Position numbers and translations under genes: made by a program
Notes under the pieces: model-generated
The model's database searches: none
Told to the model about the DNA's origin: nothing
Seen by the model: the letters and a program-made list of their open reading frames with translations, nothing else
Part shown: in pieces, positions 62,692 to 64,000 of the stretch
How the letters are laid out: every line of letters starts with the position of its first letter
Position numbering within the stretch: position 1 is the first letter of the stretch
Assembly: GCF_017744395.1 (NCBI RefSeq)
Contig: NZ_JAGIBI010000006.1
Span: forward strand, 248,001-312,000
DNA length: 64,000 nucleotides
Source of the DNA: Herbaspirillum sp.
Lineage (GTDB): Bacteria > Pseudomonadota > Gammaproteobacteria > Burkholderiales > Burkholderiaceae_D
Reading direction: 5' to 3'

Positions 62692-63600
62692 ATGAAAGAC
62701 AATTTGCGCGGTGTGCTGGAAATGACTGCGGCAATGGTGATTTCCGGAACCATTGGTTGGCTGGTGGTGCTGTCGGGCCGGCCGGCTTCGGAAGTCGTGT
62801 TCTGGCGTTGCCTGTTCGGGGCAGCCACGCTGCTGCCCGTCTGCGCGGCGATGGGGCATTTCAAGCCTGGACAAATTACCCTGCGGCAGTTGTTTCTGGC
62901 GATACTGGGCGGTATTGCCATCGTCGCCAACTGGTTGCTGCTGTTCGCCGCATATCCGCGCGCTTCGATCTCCATTGCGACAGCGGTGTACAACACGCAA
63001 CCATTCATGCTGGTGGGACTGGGCGCGCTGTTCCTGCGTGAACGCTTGACCTGGGCGAAGCTGGGCTGGCTGTTGCTGTCGTTCGCCGGCGTGCTGCTCA
63101 TTGTCCAAGGACGGCCCGATATGGGCAGCGAGGGCGACCACTATCTGGCGGGAGTGTTGCTGGCGTTGGGCGCCGCATTCTTCTACGCCATGGCAGCGCT
63201 CATCACAAAGGCATTAAAGAGCGTTCCACCGCATCTGATCGCCTTGGTTCAGGTGCTGGTGGGAGTTGTCATGCTGGCGCCGTTCGCCCTGCATGGGGCG
63301 GCAGACGCCGTCAGCCCGGCGGCTTGGGGCTATCTGGCGACGTTGGGCGTGGTTCATACGGGAGTGATGTACATCCTGCTGTATGGCGCCATCCAGCGCT
63401 TGCCTACGCACCTGACCGGCGCATTGTCGTTCATCTATCCGGTGGTTGCATTCCTGGTGGATGCATTGGCATTCGGGCACCGGCTGCACCTGGTCCAATT
63501 CATCGGCGCCGCCGCAATCCTGTTGGCGGCGGCGGGCATGCTGTTCGGCTGGAGATGGCGGTCGCGCGCCGCCGGGGAAATTGGGCGAACGCTCCGCTGA
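62692..63600 (+). CDS. DMT (EamA) family transporter
   Basis: Ten-TM EamA-like pattern; divergent from the Lrp-type regulator. Confidence 0.88.
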   Translation: MKDNLRGVLEMTAAMVISGTIGWLVVLSGRPASEVVFWRCLFGAATLLPVCAAMGHFKPGQITLRQLFLAILGGIAIVANWLLLFAAYPRASISIATAVYNTQPFMLVGLGALFLRERLTWAKLGWLLLSFAGVLLIVQGRPDMGSEGDHYLAGVLLALGAAFFYAMAALITKALKSVPPHLIALVQVLVGVVMLAPFALHGAADAVSPAAWGYLATLGVVHTGVMYILLYGAIQRLPTHLTGALSFIYPVVAFLVDALAFGHRLHLVQFIGAAAILLAAAGMLFGWRWRSRAAGEIGRTLR

Positions 63601-63714
63601 GGTTGTTCTTTCAGCGAAATCGAGAATTTCGAGGTGGGGAGAGGATCGCCTCCACGCTGGGCGAGTAATGGCAGAGGGATACGGACCCGCTGTGGCGCGG
63701 GCCCGATGAGGAGA

Positions 63715-64000
63715 TCATCCCAGTTCCGGGCGCAACGTTCCCTGGAACTGTTCGGTCTGGAAGCCACGTACTGCGCAGCCGATACGGCTTCCCGGGAGGG
63801 CCGGGTCGCGCGAGGCTTCAATCACCAGCGTGCGCTCGCCCTGGAGGTTGGGCTGCGCACGATAGTAGTCGAAACGCGAAGTGCGATGCCAGCCGTCGCG
63901 ATCGAAAATCTCCATGCGCACGTAGTTGCCGTTGATTTCCTTGCTCACTCGCTTGAAGTTGGGGATGACTGTACCCAGCACGGCGGCTGCCTGGGCGGGG
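63715..64000 (-). CDS. Hypothetical protein, C-terminal part (5' end outside window)
   Basis: Frame open to the window edge: PAQAAAVLGTVIPNFKRVSKEINGNYVRMEIFDRDGWHRTSRFDYYRAQPNLQGERTLVIEASRDPALPGSRIGCAVRGFQTEQFQGTLRPELG*. Confidence 0.55.
   Translation of the reverse strand, partial: PAQAAAVLGTVIPNFKRVSKEINGNYVRMEIFDRDGWHRTSRFDYYRAQPNLQGERTLVIEASRDPALPGSRIGCAVRGFQTEQFQGTLRPELG

Overview
This is a compact, GC-rich chromosomal window from a beta-proteobacterium; the gene content looks like Herbaspirillum/Oxalobacteraceae, which is an inference from gene content and codon style only. It contains about 55 protein genes and one tRNA (Val, CAC). I saw no CRISPR array, insertion sequence, prophage or rRNA. 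In order the window holds: a polyamine-type ABC importer with a fused double permease, a DHDPS-family enzyme and an IclR regulator; egtD-egtB; leuA; a pqiA-pqiA-pqiB-pqiC operon; rhlE; fabI; yejABEF; mltD; gloB; a methyltransferase with rnhA and dnaQ; tRNA-Val; a TctDE-like two-component system with a NitT/TauT-like importer carrying two tandem binding proteins; an MFS exporter; a TonB siderophore receptor with a PiuC-like hydroxylase and a two-component system; mgtA; a GGDEF protein; dacB; a LemA/TPM cluster; pyrF; pncC; pgpA-thiL; maeB; an MHS transporter with DctB/DctD; an Lrp-type regulator; and an EamA transporter. The most interesting signals are short elements missing from the ORF track. 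(1) A 30-aa leucine-rich leader peptide (MTSAAKFFLLLNSAGALLALLPVSLLLASR) upstream of leuA, with 7 of 10 Leu codons being CTA. (2) A strong promoter plus a 15-codon uORF with a Shine-Dalgarno site at the head of a roughly 600-nt mgtA leader. (3) A near-consensus sigma-54 promoter with an upstream palindrome before the MHS transporter next to DctBD. (4) A strong terminator inside the NitT/TauT-like operon, between the binding proteins and the ATPase/permease. All calls come from reading the sequence; no database search or folding program was run.
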